Notes: generated from the letters alone by a model not told the origin. Shown: positions 27,056-36,456, counted from the stretch's first letter. The stretch is 64,000 bases of DNA from an uncultured Arenicella sp. (GCA_947499305.1 CANMNN010000015.1:1-64000), one strand, 5' to 3'. Program-made: numbers and translations.

Positions 27056-30004
27056 TTAGAAGTTGCCACGTAGTTGTACCGTCAAACGACGATCAGAAGC
27101 GAACGACGTTCGGAATACACGGTCACCCGCATTGTTGACTTGATTCTCAACACGAGTTTCTTCCTCCAAAATGTTCGTTGCTTGGAACACAACTTGTAAG
27201 CTATCGTTAATATTATACGAAAACGAACCATCCAACTGACCACGAGCCGCTTGGAACGCAGGCAATTGATTGATTACATTTCGAGCTGTCAATAAATAAT
27301 CATCACGCCAGTTGTAAGCCAAACGAGCTTCAAGCCTTTCATTCTGATAAATACCTACCAAGTTGAAAGTATGATCTGACAAGCCCGCAAGCGGAAGGCC
27401 TTCTGTAACATTACTCGTAAGTGCAGCAGCTGATCGAGATTGCTGCGGGCTCAAGAACGTTTGAGGTATATCACTCGGGTTCAAATAAGTGTAGTTAGCC
27501 TGAATGCCAAAACCACTCCAAAAACCGGGAAGTTGATCAAAAAATTGCTGATAAGACAATTCAAGACCCGTTAATGAGGCATCGGCGATATTTCTAGGTT
27601 GATTCAAATCAACTAGCTGGGTCGCGCCATTGCTAGGGTTGGTAACTAACTCAGAAATGGCTTGAACCGAAATGAAGTTGCTTAAATCTTTATAGAAAAT
27701 CCCAGCACTAAAATATCCGTCATCTGCAAAATAATTCTCATAAGAAAGGTCTACATTTACCGCTTCTACCGGTTTCAAAAATGGATTACCGCTTGTTTGG
27801 CTCGCATTCCCATTAAATGTAACGCCGGTTACATTGCCATCGGCATCTCGAATGGCCTGAACACTTGCAGAACTCAAATTGAAGTCATAGCGTAACTCAC
27901 CGAGATTTGGCAGAGTGATCGCTTTAGCTAGGCCGAATCGGATCAGTTGCTTGTCATCAATCTCGTACTTGACATTCAAACTCGGAAGCAGTTCGCTGAA
28001 AGAGCTCTCAGCATCTTGCGTATCGCTGAAGCCGTTTGCGAATGCAGCCACTTCAGCGGGAATGAACGGCAGTAATTGTGAAGAGTACGGCGTAGGAAAA
28101 ACTTGCCCACCAGCTACGGTAAAATCTACGTTAACATAACGAAGTCCGACGTTACCTGATAAATTACTATCATCAGAACCAAAGTTCAAACGCGCATAAA
28201 TTGCTGCGTTGTCTTCTTGTGTTTGATTAACTTCGGCAGGCAAATAAACTGTCCCGGGTATAACACCTGCCCGATCTGCCAAGGCTGGATTATTGCGATT
28301 AGGGAATGCCGCTAAGAATGCATCGTAGCTACTTATAACTGATTCATCGGCAAATAAGGCTACGTTGCCCGGCAAGGCATTAACATTGCCATTATGAAAG
28401 CCATCAAATACATTTGGAGCTGCTCCAGCAACACCAAACCCTCGGCCACCTTGGCTGCCATCAAATCCCGCTCTACCACCAGCCCAAGTTTCAGAAACAT
28501 TACCCCAGTTATAGTTTGCCCAACGAACAGTCTGATCTCGTTTTGCGAAACGCACACCAGTTTCAATAGACTTAAAGAAGTCCATTTCTAGATCATACTC
28601 AGCATCCAGATGGATTGCAGATTGATCACCAACCGCGTCGTCCAAGTGCTCCATTGCAGCCCGATAGAAGTAGTTGTTAGGATCTGAGAAAAATTCAGCA
28701 TCAGTTTGGTTTGACCCTTGGGGTGCTAAGAAACGAATCTGCGGCACATCGCCAGCCGACAATACTTGTGCTCGAGCTCCGCCAGTGTTTGTTAAAGCAC
28801 CGAATACTGTAAGGTCTTCTTGGTCTCGGGTCGCATCAACGAATTGAAGTCCAGCTTTTAGGAACAAGCGATCGTTAGCCTGATAGTTAAGGCTCAAACT
28901 AAAATCTTCAACCAATGAGTTAGTATCTTGGCGGCGCAGTTGAGGCCCGAAAGCGCCACCTAGTCCAGTTAGAGTGCCACCGACAAAGGTTGTATTGTCA
29001 AATTGAGCGTCCGAGCCGAAACCAGATCCGTTAGATGAAGCATCGTCAGAGAAAAACGCTCGCTCGATCCATTCAGTACTACTATCAGAGCGAACGTATT
29101 CAGCAACTGCCGAGAATGTTTGCTCTGTGTTTTGATATTGCAAAACTAAGGAACCACCCTCACGAGTACGATTTGTAGAGAGCGATCGAATCCCTACACT
29201 CGTAGGAACAAAGCGATCTTGCCCCACGCCAGTAGCATCTTGAATTAACGACTGGAGCCCGAATTCTACTCCATCAGTGCGAAAATCCAGATCCTGATTT
29301 GCATAAGAAACCAAAACACCAATTTCGCCACCCGCAACATCAAAACGGTCGCTGTATAGGCCGCTGAAGCCTCCAGTCAGCTCTTCTTCTAAACTTCCGT
29401 AGTTGCCTTCAACCTGAAATGAAACACGTCGGCCATCAGAGTCGAAAGGTTTACGAGTATTTAGGTTAATCGTACCAGAAATACCTCCCTCGATTTGATC
29501 AGCCGTGTGGTTTTTATAAATCTCTACACTGCTAAGAAGCTCGTTTGGTACGTCTTGAAAGCTTAAACCGCGGTTACTATCAGCCGAAAATGAATCTTGA
29601 CCATTAAACTCTGAACGAGTGTAAGGCAGACCACGAAGCGAAATAGACGCACCCTCTGACGTAAAATGATCGGTGTCGTTAGCCGCTTGGAAGCGTTCGA
29701 TAGCAACACCAGGAACACGCTGTAGCGCTTCGAGAACTGAAACGTCTGGCAACGCACCAAGATCGGTAGCTGAAATCGCATCGACGTGAGTATCAGCATT
29801 TCGCTTCAAGTCTTGTGCTGTTTTTAAGCTGGCACGTACACCGTAAACCGTTACTTCTTCTAGGCCTTCATCTGGAGTCGCGGCTTCTTGAGCTTGAGCG
29901 GCAGGTTGGATTGCTGCGGCAACACACGCTGCCAACATCGTTTTCTTGAGTGGGAATCTCTGCGCACTAGCTGCAGGTATTCTGTTAGATATGCCTTTGG
30001 CCAT
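27056..30004 (-). CDS. TonB-dependent receptor (Caulobacter/Xanthomonas type)
   Basis: An outer-membrane active transporter of 982 residues. Signal peptide to about residue 38; a TonB-box-like EEVTVYG segment at about 49-55; plug domain (about 70-195) with VLEALQRVPGVAIER and a SISLRG-type motif; then a large beta-barrel ending in the aromatic VQLRGNF. The opening YGVRASLKTAQDLKRNA and plug sequence are typical of the TIGR01782 family, whose members often import oligosaccharides. Neighbours are halogenase genes downstream and a GH97 alpha-glucosidase upstream, so an alpha-glucan substrate is plausible but unproven. ATG 30004 follows AAGGAGA. A LacI-type operator-like site lies about 330 bases upstream. 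Confidence 0.93.
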   Translation of the reverse strand: MAKGISNRIPAASAQRFPLKKTMLAACVAAAIQPAAQAQEAATPDEGLEEVTVYGVRASLKTAQDLKRNADTHVDAISATDLGALPDVSVLEALQRVPGVAIERFQAANDTDHFTSEGASISLRGLPYTRSEFNGQDSFSADSNRGLSFQDVPNELLSSVEIYKNHTADQIEGGISGTINLNTRKPFDSDGRRVSFQVEGNYGSLEEELTGGFSGLYSDRFDVAGGEIGVLVSYANQDLDFRTDGVEFGLQSLIQDATGVGQDRFVPTSVGIRSLSTNRTREGGSLVLQYQNTEQTFSAVAEYVRSDSSTEWIERAFFSDDASSNGSGFGSDAQFDNTTFVGGTLTGLGGAFGPQLRRQDTNSLVEDFSLSLNYQANDRLFLKAGLQFVDATRDQEDLTVFGALTNTGGARAQVLSAGDVPQIRFLAPQGSNQTDAEFFSDPNNYFYRAAMEHLDDAVGDQSAIHLDAEYDLEMDFFKSIETGVRFAKRDQTVRWANYNWGNVSETWAGGRAGFDGSQGGRGFGVAGAAPNVFDGFHNGNVNALPGNVALFADESVISSYDAFLAAFPNRNNPALADRAGVIPGTVYLPAEVNQTQEDNAAIYARLNFGSDDSNLSGNVGLRYVNVDFTVAGGQVFPTPYSSQLLPFIPAEVAAFANGFSDTQDAESSFSELLPSLNVKYEIDDKQLIRFGLAKAITLPNLGELRYDFNLSSASVQAIRDADGNVTGVTFNGNASQTSGNPFLKPVEAVNVDLSYENYFADDGYFSAGIFYKDLSNFISVQAISELVTNPSNGATQLVDLNQPRNIADASLTGLELSYQQFFDQLPGFWSGFGIQANYTYLNPSDIPQTFLSPQQSRSAAALTSNVTEGLPLAGLSDHTFNLVGIYQNERLEARLAYNWRDDYLLTARNVINQLPAFQAARGQLDGSFSYNINDSLQVVFQATNILEEETRVENQVNNAGDRVFRTSFASDRRLTVQLRGNF

Positions 30005-30336
30005 GATCTAATCTCCTTCTTAAATGGTATTTTATTTTTTTGATAGATCAACCGCTGGCTATTCTGCCGGCTTGTCATGTTTACAATGATCGCAACAAGG
30101 TAAAACCCGGGACGGATTTAGCCTAGCTCAAATCAAAGTTCACAGCCCGCCGTCGAGCCGTATTGTCAGTTTTTCTATCACGCAATGAGTGGTTTTTACC
30201 ACTTAGGGACCACTTTATGACAATAAATTCACTCTGTCACTCGATTATTGTAAAAAAATTTCATGGCTAATTTCGATCAATCAAGCGAAATCAATTGCTT
30301 TCATATCTAAAACAACTACTTGAAGTAGAAACTAGG

Positions 30337-30351
30337 TGTTAAACGTTTACA
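30337..30351. promoter_or_regulatory. LacI-family operator-like site
   Basis: TGTTAAACGTTTACA is centred on AACGTT, the common core of LacI-family operators (TGxAAACGTTTxCA), with near-symmetrical arms. It is upstream of the TonB-dependent receptor. No LacI regulator is in the window, so the link is inferred. Confidence 0.45.
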
Positions 30352-30415
30352 TAAAAAAAGTACTCAGCCCAAACCAGAGTGTCATAAACTTGCGAAAATC
30401 AACGGCTGGCTTTAG

Positions 30416-30440
30416 ATTTATGTAAAAAAATTACATAAAT
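30416..30440. promoter_or_regulatory. Perfect inverted repeat, operator candidate
   Basis: ATTTATGTAA (30416-30425) and TTACATAAAT (30431-30440) are exact inverted copies around AAAAA. The TTACATAAA half also occurs beside the LacI-like site (30346-30354). It may be a second regulator site. Confidence 0.45.
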
Positions 30441-30634
30441 AAGACAATTAGAAGACAGAAGGCTTAAAAAGTAGAATTAGCTTAATTTATTAACACACAG
30501 AAACGGCATGTGACTAAAAAAATTAGCCGCTAGCTGGCCAAGAAATCGCAAGGCTGAGTATTTAAGAATGACCGCCTTAAAACACGACGTTTTGGACAAA
30601 ATTTAGACCTGAATAGCCCAAATAGAAGTTGAAA

Positions 30635-30761
30635 AGCCCGGTGAGTCAGCTACCCCTCATTGCGATTTAAAAGATACTTAGAAGCGAGTAATACTCAATC
30701 TAAAACTGCCTACCGGGCTAATCCTCCCCTCTCAGGGACTGGTCTAACACTTGACTCACCG
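30635..30761. promoter_or_regulatory. Competing long-range inverted repeats
   Basis: AGCCCGGT (30635-30642) pairs perfectly with ACCGGGCT (30712-30719). The overlapping CGGTGAGTCA (30639-30648) pairs perfectly with TGACTCACCG (30752-30761). The two stems share CGGT and exclude each other, as in an RNA switch or attenuator. Strand and function are unknown. Confidence 0.4.
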
Positions 30762-30789
30762 AATTTGATCGCAACTCGTTCGGTCAGAA

Positions 30790-30808
30790 AGCGCTTGTGT
30801 TCAGCGCT
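30790..30808 (-). terminator. Weak hairpin past the GH97 stop
   Basis: AGCGCT occurs at 30790-30795 and 30803-30808 and pairs across seven bases. On the minus strand it is followed by TTCT only. A possible GH97 terminator. Confidence 0.35.
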
Positions 30809-30823
30809 CTCGATTGTTGGCCT

Positions 30824-32920
30824 TTAATTAGACGCCGCAGATTGCTTTGTAAATCGAATTGCGACGCCACCACTGCGGCCTAAATCAAACGTTAATGTTT
30901 GGTCCGAAGTAACCACTTTTTCCTCGATAACAATATCGTAAGGCTTACTTTCGAAGTCAGCATTATCACCATCTCGGTAGATCTGTGCAAGGTACTTATC
31001 ACCTTCTTGTAAAAAGTTTACAGGAAAATCGACTTTTCGAGCATGTTCGTTTGTGTGAGCGGCAACATACCAATCATCAGAATTACGGTCTTTTCGAGCA
31101 ATTACTAGATACTCCCCAATTTCTCCGCTAAGTGCGATCGATTTGTCCCAATCGGCTGGTACGTCCTTAATAAATTGAAACGCATCTGGGCGGGCACGGT
31201 AGTTTTCAGGCAAATCCATGACCATCTGAATAGGCGAATAAATCGTTACGTACAAGGACAGTTCTTTCGCAAGGGTGTGCTCAATTCGCGACCGCTTGTC
31301 GTGACGACCCATTGCTTCAGTAATCGGGGGGCGCTCGCTTGGACGAAGGTCAAACGCGCCCGCAGTGTAATCCATTGGGCCAGACAACATGCGGGTATAA
31401 ACTAAGTGAGATACATGATTAGGCCCGTTCGGTGGAACTCCCCACGCATTGAACTCTTGCCCACGAGCGCCTTCACGGCTTACCCAGTTAGGATAGGTAC
31501 GACGCAATCCTGTGTCTTTAACGGGTTCGTGCGCATTAATCGCAATCTTATGCTTCGCCGCTTTTTCAACAACACGTAAGTGATGCTTTACGTTTTCTTG
31601 TCCGTCGTGATACTCAAAACGAGTAACACCACTCTCATCGATATATTTAAGTTTGCCCGCATCAGCAACGTAGCCAGTCTTTACAATCGCAACGTCGTTC
31701 TCTTCATAGAGCTTGAATGCATCATCAATTTGATTTTCGTAGTTAGTTACATTGCCAGATGTTTCATGGTGACCAATCAGACGCACGCCGACCTTACGAC
31801 CGTGCGCAGAAACTTTTTCGATATCAAAGTCGTCGTAGGTTTCGGTAAAACTAAATACATCTCCATTGTTATACCAATCGCCATCCCAACCAGTATTCCA
31901 GCCTTCTACCAAAACTCCATCAAAGTCATGCTCGGCGGCAAAATCCATCATCTCGATTGTGGCTTCAGTAGTAGCCGCATGAATGCCATCATTGCCCCAG
32001 GTGCGATCCTTAATGTGTTGCTGCCACCAAATACCGATGTATTTGCCTGGTTTAAACCAAGAAATATCATCCATTTTACTTGGCTCATTGAGGTTTAGAA
32101 TCAGATTCGAATTAACCAATCCTGGCGCGTCTTTAGCAATCTGGATAGTCCGCCAAGGCGTTACGAAAGGCGTCTCAAGTTTAACCAAACCACCATCAGC
32201 GCGTGGTGCAAGATTAGCTACGAGATTAGGCCCACGACGATGCTCAATCGACATGCCTGAGTAATTTACCAATGCAGCCTCGTGCAAGCTCACATGTGTT
32301 CCATTTGTAAGTTTCATGGTTACCGGCGTGTGCGCCATTTCCATTTCATCGACGCTAGTCGTATTGTACAAATATTCGTAACGGTTCCATTTTCGGGCAG
32401 GAATCCACCACGCACGAGCGTCTTGGTCCATATTGAATTCAGTGATCTCTTCGGTGATTTCAACCGACTCAAAGCCAGCCTGTTTAGGCACCTCGTAGCG
32501 AAAACCAATGCCATCATCAAAGGCTTTTACATAAAAATTCATGCTCTGCTCAGGCTTAGCACGCCTGACTACTAAACGCAGCAAGTTGTGGTGATCTCGA
32601 ACTTGTCGATTCTCGCCCCAAGGTTGTTCCCATGTGCTATCTGCAGAACTAAGCTGGCTGTCGACAATAGACATCTGAGCATCGAAACCGTGCTGTTTAG
32701 AAAAGCGTAAGCCTAATAAGCTAGATTGTATAACTTCGAGGCCATCTCGGCTGACACTGTATCTCAACTCACCGCCCTCATCACTCAGTGCAACCTTGAT
32801 CACACCATCTGGTGAACTCACTTCGTAAGTTTTATTTGTTGGATCGTTTGCGCTATCGGCGTTAACGCATGCGATTAAGCCAATCGCGAGAAAAAGGGTA
32901 GAAAATAGTCGTGCAATCAT
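30824..32920 (-). CDS. GH97 glycosidase, probable alpha-glucosidase (SusB-like lipoprotein)
   Basis: A 698-residue lipoprotein (lipobox GLIAC, Cys18). An N-terminal beta-sandwich (about 30-285) is followed by the catalytic barrel and a C-terminal sandwich. Glutamates of the inverting, calcium-dependent GH97 alpha-glucosidases are present: GHHETSGN (Glu386), INAHEPVKDTG (Glu465), REGARG (Glu483) and QEFNAW (Glu489). Presence of the HHE and HEP glutamates fits the inverting (SusB) branch rather than retaining alpha-galactosidases. It would release glucose from alpha-glucans or maltodextrins in the periplasm, supporting such a substrate for the nearby TonB-dependent receptor. ATG 32920 follows AGAGG. 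A SusC/SusD pair is absent. Confidence 0.92.
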   Translation of the reverse strand: MIARLFSTLFLAIGLIACVNADSANDPTNKTYEVSSPDGVIKVALSDEGGELRYSVSRDGLEVIQSSLLGLRFSKQHGFDAQMSIVDSQLSSADSTWEQPWGENRQVRDHHNLLRLVVRRAKPEQSMNFYVKAFDDGIGFRYEVPKQAGFESVEITEEITEFNMDQDARAWWIPARKWNRYEYLYNTTSVDEMEMAHTPVTMKLTNGTHVSLHEAALVNYSGMSIEHRRGPNLVANLAPRADGGLVKLETPFVTPWRTIQIAKDAPGLVNSNLILNLNEPSKMDDISWFKPGKYIGIWWQQHIKDRTWGNDGIHAATTEATIEMMDFAAEHDFDGVLVEGWNTGWDGDWYNNGDVFSFTETYDDFDIEKVSAHGRKVGVRLIGHHETSGNVTNYENQIDDAFKLYEENDVAIVKTGYVADAGKLKYIDESGVTRFEYHDGQENVKHHLRVVEKAAKHKIAINAHEPVKDTGLRRTYPNWVSREGARGQEFNAWGVPPNGPNHVSHLVYTRMLSGPMDYTAGAFDLRPSERPPITEAMGRHDKRSRIEHTLAKELSLYVTIYSPIQMVMDLPENYRARPDAFQFIKDVPADWDKSIALSGEIGEYLVIARKDRNSDDWYVAAHTNEHARKVDFPVNFLQEGDKYLAQIYRDGDNADFESKPYDIVIEEKVVTSDQTLTFDLGRSGGVAIRFTKQSAASN

Positions 32921-33007
32921 GGCGCAGCCTCTTAAAAAATCAGCCCATGAATATAGATCAAAATATCGGCAAATTTTTATGAATACGAATGCGTAAACTG
33001 CTCGAGC

Positions 33008-33565
33008 TTACTCTGAGGCCTCTAAAGTCTCAGCAAGCTTTCGGAGGCGCTGCATTACAAGCGGTAATTCCTTCTTAAAGCTTGGTGCGGCCGCCACGTA
33101 AATCAAAAAACGTAAACGCCCTTTAAAAACGACTTCATGCGTGAACAGAGTATGCGCTTTCTGAGTATCAGAAGCCGGAATAGCCAGCACATAGCTCTTA
33201 AGTTCGATTTGTTGGTACAAGGGCACAAACAAGGTTTCAGTAAAGCTAATTCCTTGATTTACCTCTTTAAGTACAAACCGAGTTCGCATAGCGCCTCGAG
33301 CTTTTATGTGGCCGCTCGCACCACTTTAAAATGTATGACCCTCATCTAGATGAGAATACTCAAGCAATGTATCAAACTGCTTCCAATTCTCAACGTCTTT
33401 CCATAGCGCCCAAATTCTTTCAGGGCTGGCGCTTGTTGGTAAAGACAGTTTCAAGCGATAGTCACTCAAAACTTCCACCTTAGGCTGTCCATCTTGATGG
33501 GCGTGCAGCAAGCCGCTATTTGCTAATACGCTGAAGCAGAATAGCGAAAAAACGAATCTACGCAT
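33008..33565 (-). pseudogene. SRPBCC-family secreted protein interrupted by an in-frame stop
   Basis: Two adjacent open stretches (33326-33565 and 33008-33289) are in the same frame and read as one SRPBCC/polyketide-cyclase-like protein of about 185 codons. The first has a signal peptide (ending LLHAHQ) and PERIWALWKDVENWKQF; the second continues MRTRFVLKEV and THEVVFKGRLRFLIYV. They are separated only by TAA at 33326-33328; codons after it continue sensibly (SGASGHIKARGA). It is therefore a nonsense change rather than two genes or a frameshift. It may be a true pseudogene, a sequencing error, or readthrough. The cognate ligand is unknown. Confidence 0.75.
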
Positions 33566-33630
33566 TAGCCTAGATATTGATCAAAAACACTAAAGCTCGA
33601 TTCGAGGAGCGTTACTCTATCCAAAATAAA

Positions 33631-34074
33631 CTACTCGGTGGCCGCTGCCGCTAGCCCTGCTAGTAGAGTTGTTATTTTTTCGATGACTGGATCGCAGCCT
33701 TCAATCGAATGAACGTCCTTTAGATGAGCGGGCGTGTTATACGCCAACTTTACTTGGCCGTCTGCATCTTCCCAGACCAGAGCTTTTTGAGGTAAGTCAA
33801 TCGCTACAGTAGGTGCGCATTGCATTAATTTAGTGCCCACATTTGGATTACCAAATAGGACCAATTCTGTCGGCGCGAGCTCGAGACCAACGCCTTTGGC
33901 ATTGGCGGTGTGATCAATGCGCGCGAACAAGGTTAGACCCTTGGCTTCAACTAGCTGGGCGAACTTATCCGCAGTGTCTTTAACCGAATGAGCACTGGCA
34001 ACGATTGTAAGGTGATCGTGTGCGTAACTTGGCATAGTAAATAAAATAATTAGTAGAGAAATTATAGGTTTCAT
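33631..34074 (-). CDS. DUF302 family secreted protein
   Basis: A 147-residue protein with a signal peptide (cut near YAHDH). The rest matches the DUF302 fold: VKDTADKFAQLVEAKGLTLFARIDHTANA, split as KDTADKFAQLVEAKGL and LFARIDHTANA; ELVLFGNP; the GTKLMQCAPTVAIDLPQKALVWEDADG segment (LMQ-x-P-x-x-xxDLP is typical); and a C-terminal helix. The molecular role of DUF302 proteins is not established. It lies 65 bases upstream of the broken SRPBCC gene on the same strand and may share its transcript. Confidence 0.87.
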   Translation of the reverse strand: MKPIISLLIILFTMPSYAHDHLTIVASAHSVKDTADKFAQLVEAKGLTLFARIDHTANAKGVGLELAPTELVLFGNPNVGTKLMQCAPTVAIDLPQKALVWEDADGQVKLAYNTPAHLKDVHSIEGCDPVIEKITTLLAGLAAAATE

Positions 34075-34170
34075 AAATGCAATGACCGCTACAGCGAGCT
34101 AATTCTTTCAGTAAGTCTAGCCGCTAGTTAGAAACTTGGTTAGTCTTACTAGAAAAGAACAACGGCAAAA

Positions 34171-35010
34171 ATGGTGGAAACAATCGTGCAGAAATACGCT
34201 GAAAGTAATGGCTTAACTCTATGCTACGAAAGACTAGGCAATAATTCGGCCCCAGCCATATTGCTAATTGCAGGCCTCGGTGAGCAACTTGGCGAATGGC
34301 CCACGGGCTTTTGCGAGTTATTGGCTGGTCAAGGGTTTCAGGTAATTCGCTACGATAATCGAGATATTGGCTTATCGACTAAAGTAGCTAGCCTTTATTC
34401 TTTGGAGGACATGGCTGACGACGCTTGTGGATTGCTATCGAGCTTAGACATTGAAGCTGCGCATATCGTTGGCATGTCGATGGGCGGAATGATAGCGCAA
34501 ATATTTTGTGCTAAGCACCCCACAAAAGCCTTAAGCTTGTGCAGCATTATGTCATCGAGTGGTGCCGAAGGTTTGCCAGGCCCCACCCCAGAAGTAGCGG
34601 AGATGTTGACAAAAAAGACCGATGGCAGCGAGGCTGGGTTTATCGAAAACTGGGTTGAAAGCAAACGCCGAATCGATAGCCCCGCTTACCCCGCGGACGA
34701 TCAAGAACTCTATCGAAGAGCTAAAGCGAATTGCCAACGCTCGTTTCACACGGCTGGTTATATGCGGCACCTTAACGCAATCAATTCCAATGGGAGTCGA
34801 GTAGATTTACTCAAGCGAATCACGTGCCCAACTTTAGTAATCCATGGCAACGATGATCGCTTGGTTCCTAAGGAGTGTGGCATTCATACAGCTGATACTA
34901 TTAACGGTGCACGCTTAGAGATTATTGAAGGCATGGGACACAACATTCCGATGCAACTCTACAAGCCACTTAGCGATTTGATTATGAGCCTTATCAGACA
35001 AAGCAATTAA
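34171..35010 (+). CDS. Alpha/beta-hydrolase
   Basis: A 279-residue cytosolic alpha/beta-hydrolase of unknown substrate. Visible catalytic set: nucleophile elbow GMSMGG (Ser about 103), Asp in HGNDDRLVP and His in EGMGHNIP; oxyanion-region LLIAGLGEQLGEWP near residue 30. RYDNRDIGLSTK is typical of the haloperoxidase-like esterase group. It is divergent from DUF302 and ends 2 bases before the convergent CAP gene. No Shine-Dalgarno sequence is obvious before ATG 34171. Confidence 0.88.
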   Translation: MVETIVQKYAESNGLTLCYERLGNNSAPAILLIAGLGEQLGEWPTGFCELLAGQGFQVIRYDNRDIGLSTKVASLYSLEDMADDACGLLSSLDIEAAHIVGMSMGGMIAQIFCAKHPTKALSLCSIMSSSGAEGLPGPTPEVAEMLTKKTDGSEAGFIENWVESKRRIDSPAYPADDQELYRRAKANCQRSFHTAGYMRHLNAINSNGSRVDLLKRITCPTLVIHGNDDRLVPKECGIHTADTINGARLEIIEGMGHNIPMQLYKPLSDLIMSLIRQSN

Positions 35011-35012
35011 AC

Positions 35013-35525
35013 CTACTGAGGTCTCGCAAACACAGCAACCCAATATGCTCCGGTCCGAGCGACACCTATCTCCTGATAATCAGCCTTAAGTAAATTCTTA
35101 CAGTGCTTCTTACTCGCAAGCCAATCTGCAAGTAAAATCGGAGCCGTAGGTTGGCCTTTTGCGATATTTTCTCCCACAGCTGACCAGGCATAGCCACTGG
35201 AGGTGACTCGATCCCCTAGCCTAGAATTGCCCTTACCCAGGTGACTCAGGCTTTCGATTTTTGCAAGTGTGTTCGCATGCCCTTCGGCCGACTGTTGCAA
35301 GCGACAATTTGGAGTCAGAGGTTCACTGGCCTTTAACTTTGCTGAGCCGCAGTAGTGCGTTTCACTGCGCGTCACATTTATCAATCTAATTAAATCGGCG
35401 GCTTGAGAAGAAAGTTCACAGTTTGAATCGCTTCGCAGGTCTCCTTCGCTCGCAAGCGAATACGAGCCCGCGCTAAATAACATAAAGGAGAATAAAACTG
35501 TTTTAACGAGAGACTGAGGACGCAT
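35013..35525 (-). CDS. CAP-domain (SCP/PR-1) secreted protein
   Basis: A 170-residue protein with an N-terminal signal peptide (SLASEGD). The mature part is a compact CAP domain: LIRLINVTRSETHYC, LQQSAEGHAN with a cavity His, SHLGKG, RVTSSGYAWSAVGENIAKGQ (the GENIA motif) and KKHCKNLLKADYQEIGVART. Three or four cysteines may form disulfides. Bacterial CAP proteins are extracytoplasmic, but their activity is mostly unknown. It converges with the alpha/beta-hydrolase gene, 2 bases apart. Confidence 0.9.
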   Translation of the reverse strand: MRPQSLVKTVLFSFMLFSAGSYSLASEGDLRSDSNCELSSQAADLIRLINVTRSETHYCGSAKLKASEPLTPNCRLQQSAEGHANTLAKIESLSHLGKGNSRLGDRVTSSGYAWSAVGENIAKGQPTAPILLADWLASKKHCKNLLKADYQEIGVARTGAYWVAVFARPQ

Positions 35526-35635
35526 TTGGCTACCGAGCGAATTAAATAAGTAAGAGTGTTTTATTTGATGTTCAGCTTAAATTAAGCTTTGAGTGCTTAT
35601 CATGACAACAATTAGACCAATGATATACTTAAAAA

Positions 35636-36385
35636 ATGGAACGAGTTAAAACTTTAGCGTTAGTTGCAATGCTCAGCCAATTAAGCGCTTGTGCGGTGAT
35701 GAGCAAACAACAATGCATGGACGCAAACTGGCGTGAAGTCGGCTATAAAGTTGCTTATAGTGGCGCCGTAAGCCAAGTCGAGACTTTTGAAAAGCGAGAA
35801 AAAGCGTGCGCAAAACACGGTGAGGTTGCGAACTACCAACAGTTTCTACAAGGCTTTGCCGATGGGCGTGTTTACCATTGCCAACTCAACAATGCAGTGG
35901 AACTCGGCGTTAAGGGTCGGCTAAGGACGTTAGAAAATAACCTTTGCCCGGAGAGAGACTACCCCGGTTTTAGCGAGGCCTTTGAAGTTGGCTTTAAACT
36001 AAATAGACTGCGTGGTATTGCTAGCCGCAGCAGTCAATCAATATCCAGTCTCAACAGTACGATTTACAGCAACCGTAAGCGGATCGACCGAATTAACAAT
36101 AAGATAAATTCTGGCGACTTAGACCAAGATGATCGAAAACGGCTCCGCCATGAACGACGCAGACTGCGTGACGATATCTTATACGCGAAGCGAGAAGTTA
36201 GCCATCTAGAGCGAATCTACTATGACGATCTCGCCGAAGCGAGGAGCTACCAAGACTATGTTTATAACGACTACGTTTATTCTTTAGATGACCGACATAT
36301 CGATCCTAGAGTAAGACGCAAGTACGAGCGCCCTGAAAACCAAAGCGAGTTTGAAGACCGTATAGACGATATTTTAAAACGCTAG
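35636..36385 (+). CDS. DUF2799 lipoprotein with coiled-coil tail
   Basis: A 249-residue lipoprotein (lipobox LSAC, Cys19). The DUF2799 part (about 25-135) includes NWREVGYKVAYSG, a region with CAKHG, QGFADGRVYHC and the ARG-type FSEAFEVGFKL. Residues about 140-210 are rich in charged heptads and likely coiled coil (RKRIDRINNKINSG, KRLRHERRRLRDD). The C-terminus is Tyr/Asp/Arg-rich. Function unknown; probably outer-membrane anchored. No close operon partner; it converges with the alkaline phosphatase. Confidence 0.82.
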   Translation: MERVKTLALVAMLSQLSACAVMSKQQCMDANWREVGYKVAYSGAVSQVETFEKREKACAKHGEVANYQQFLQGFADGRVYHCQLNNAVELGVKGRLRTLENNLCPERDYPGFSEAFEVGFKLNRLRGIASRSSQSISSLNSTIYSNRKRIDRINNKINSGDLDQDDRKRLRHERRRLRDDILYAKREVSHLERIYYDDLAEARSYQDYVYNDYVYSLDDRHIDPRVRRKYERPENQSEFEDRIDDILKR

Positions 36386-36456
36386 CCCGTTTAATCACGC
36401 AATATTCAAGCTCAGAGTTACCGAGAAATCCGTTTCTGAGTATCGTCAATATTCGA

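Larger units (their letters stand above)
30005..30823. other. 819-bp control region upstream of the TonB-dependent receptor
   Basis: No credible gene. It holds the receptor's promoter region and the 3' end of GH97. Visible: a LacI-type operator-like sequence (30337-30351), a perfect 10-bp inverted repeat (30416-30440), a pair of competing long-range inverted repeats (30635-30761) and a weak hairpin (30790-30808). Confidence 0.6.

Noticed and set aside
33008-33565. Frameshift, or two separate small genes
   Set aside because: Both halves share the same frame and the residues on each side of the TAA continue one SRPBCC domain, so a nonsense codon explains it better. As the codon is TAA, selenocysteine or pyrrolysine readthrough is not expected.
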